Shown here one piece after another: positions 40,644 to 40,959 of a stretch of DNA of 40,959 nucleotides (positions are counted from its first letter, which is position 1; each line of letters opens with the position of its first letter). The position numbers were made by a program, and so were the translations under genes. The DNA is from Deltaproteobacteria bacterium. GTDB taxonomy: Bacteria > Desulfobacterota > Syntrophia > Syntrophales > UBA2210. The notes under the pieces are model-generated. The model was not told the DNA's origin. It saw only the letters and a program-made list of their open reading frames with translations, and searched no databases. The stretch is taken from contig JAPLJO010000061.1 of the NCBI GenBank assembly GCA_026388515.1, positions 1 through 40,959 of the forward strand, given 5' to 3'.

Positions 40644-40959
40644 ATGAAAGCATTTTTGAGAATGTGTGAGGAGTGCAATCCGGGCGAGCTTGAGTTTTTG
40701 CAGGCCGTGACGGAAGTTGCCGAGTCCGTGAAACCCTTACTGGATCGTCATCCCGAATACCGGAAGATGAAGATACTTGAGCGGATGGTGGAACCGGAGC
40801 GGCTGATCGTTTTCCGCGTTCCCTGGGTGGACGACCGTGGCGAGGTGCAGATCAACCGTGGCTACCGGATCCAGATGAGCAGCGCCATCGGCCCCTTCAA
40901 GGGCGGTTTCCGCTTCCATCCCTCGGTCAACTTAAGCATATTGAAGTTTCTTGCCTTTG
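40644..40959 (+). CDS. gdhA: glutamate dehydrogenase, N-terminal part (runs off the window)
   Basis: 105 codons visible from ATG 40644 (AAGGAG upstream). The start is FLRMCEECNPGELEFLQAV, then VEPERLIVFRVPWVDDRGEVQ, and INRGYRIQMSSAIGPFKGG, where the glutamate-binding lysine of GDH begins, then FRFHPSVNLSILKFLAF. This is the hexameric NADP-type GdhA pattern. It makes glutamate from 2-oxoglutarate and ammonia. The catalytic lysine and the Rossmann domain lie beyond the edge. The 281-bp gap between the tRNA and this gene shows only an 11-bp-arm hairpin-like stretch near 40498-40522 and no gene. Confidence 0.93.
   Translation, partial: MKAFLRMCEECNPGELEFLQAVTEVAESVKPLLDRHPEYRKMKILERMVEPERLIVFRVPWVDDRGEVQINRGYRIQMSSAIGPFKGGFRFHPSVNLSILKFLAF

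Overview
The window looks like chromosome from an anaerobic Gram-negative bacterium, most likely a Desulfobacterota (deltaproteobacterium) of the syntrophic or sulfate-reducer type. This is inferred from gene content: a tungsten aldehyde:ferredoxin oxidoreductase, a phenylacetate-CoA ligase with an ACT partner, an AmmeMemoRadiSam-type radical SAM enzyme, a sigma-54 regulator with its kinase, an AsmA-like envelope protein (so two membranes), and two small genes that read through an in-frame UGA into a SECIS-like hairpin (selenoproteins). Coding DNA is moderately GC-rich with GC-rich third positions. No CRISPR array, insertion sequence or phage gene was seen.

Layout. 1-1181 (-): a secreted transglutaminase-like protein running off the left edge. 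1295-1478: a 184-bp imperfect palindrome. 1735-3435 (+): ECF sigma factor, zinc-type anti-sigma factor and Spy/CpxP-like periplasmic protein. 3742-6196 (+): DUF4037, SDR epimerase and DUF4125 behind a near-consensus promoter. 6445-9916 (+): two crotonases around a nitroreductase, a small membrane protein and a glycerophosphodiesterase. 9953-10285 (-): HMA-domain protein with predicted selenocysteine. 10414-15516 (+): MATE exporter, polar amino-acid ABC importer (permease, binding protein, permease, no ATPase) and ADP-ribosylglycohydrolase. 15551-19683 (-): ATP-grasp ligase with a long leader holding a terminator, amidohydrolase, lytic transglycosylase and a 52-residue predicted selenoprotein.

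20089-26668 (+) is a catabolic block: aldehyde oxidoreductase, SCP2 protein, iron alcohol dehydrogenase lacking two metal ligands, SCP2 protein, universal stress protein, phenylacetate-CoA ligase and ACT protein. Together these suit alcohol to aldehyde to acid to acyl-CoA conversion, probably of aromatic substrates. It abuts a truncated NUDIX gene, then NRDE and sirtuin genes on the minus strand. 28616-31941 (+): a membrane-embedded spermidine-synthase-like protein and an exported-looking radical SAM enzyme. 31945-35098 (-): NtrC-type regulator and histidine kinase.

The 813-bp region upstream of the kinase (35099-35911) holds two copies of a CGACAATTTT element, a good sigma-54 promoter at 35483 and about 190 nt of strongly foldable sequence without a convincing reading frame, ending in a terminator-like hairpin. 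This is read as a candidate two-component/sigma-54-controlled small RNA and is, with the two selenoprotein candidates, the most interesting part of the window. The right end holds a nitronate-monooxygenase-like gene, a long AsmA-like gene (-), tRNA-Ala(GGC) and the start of a glutamate dehydrogenase gene.
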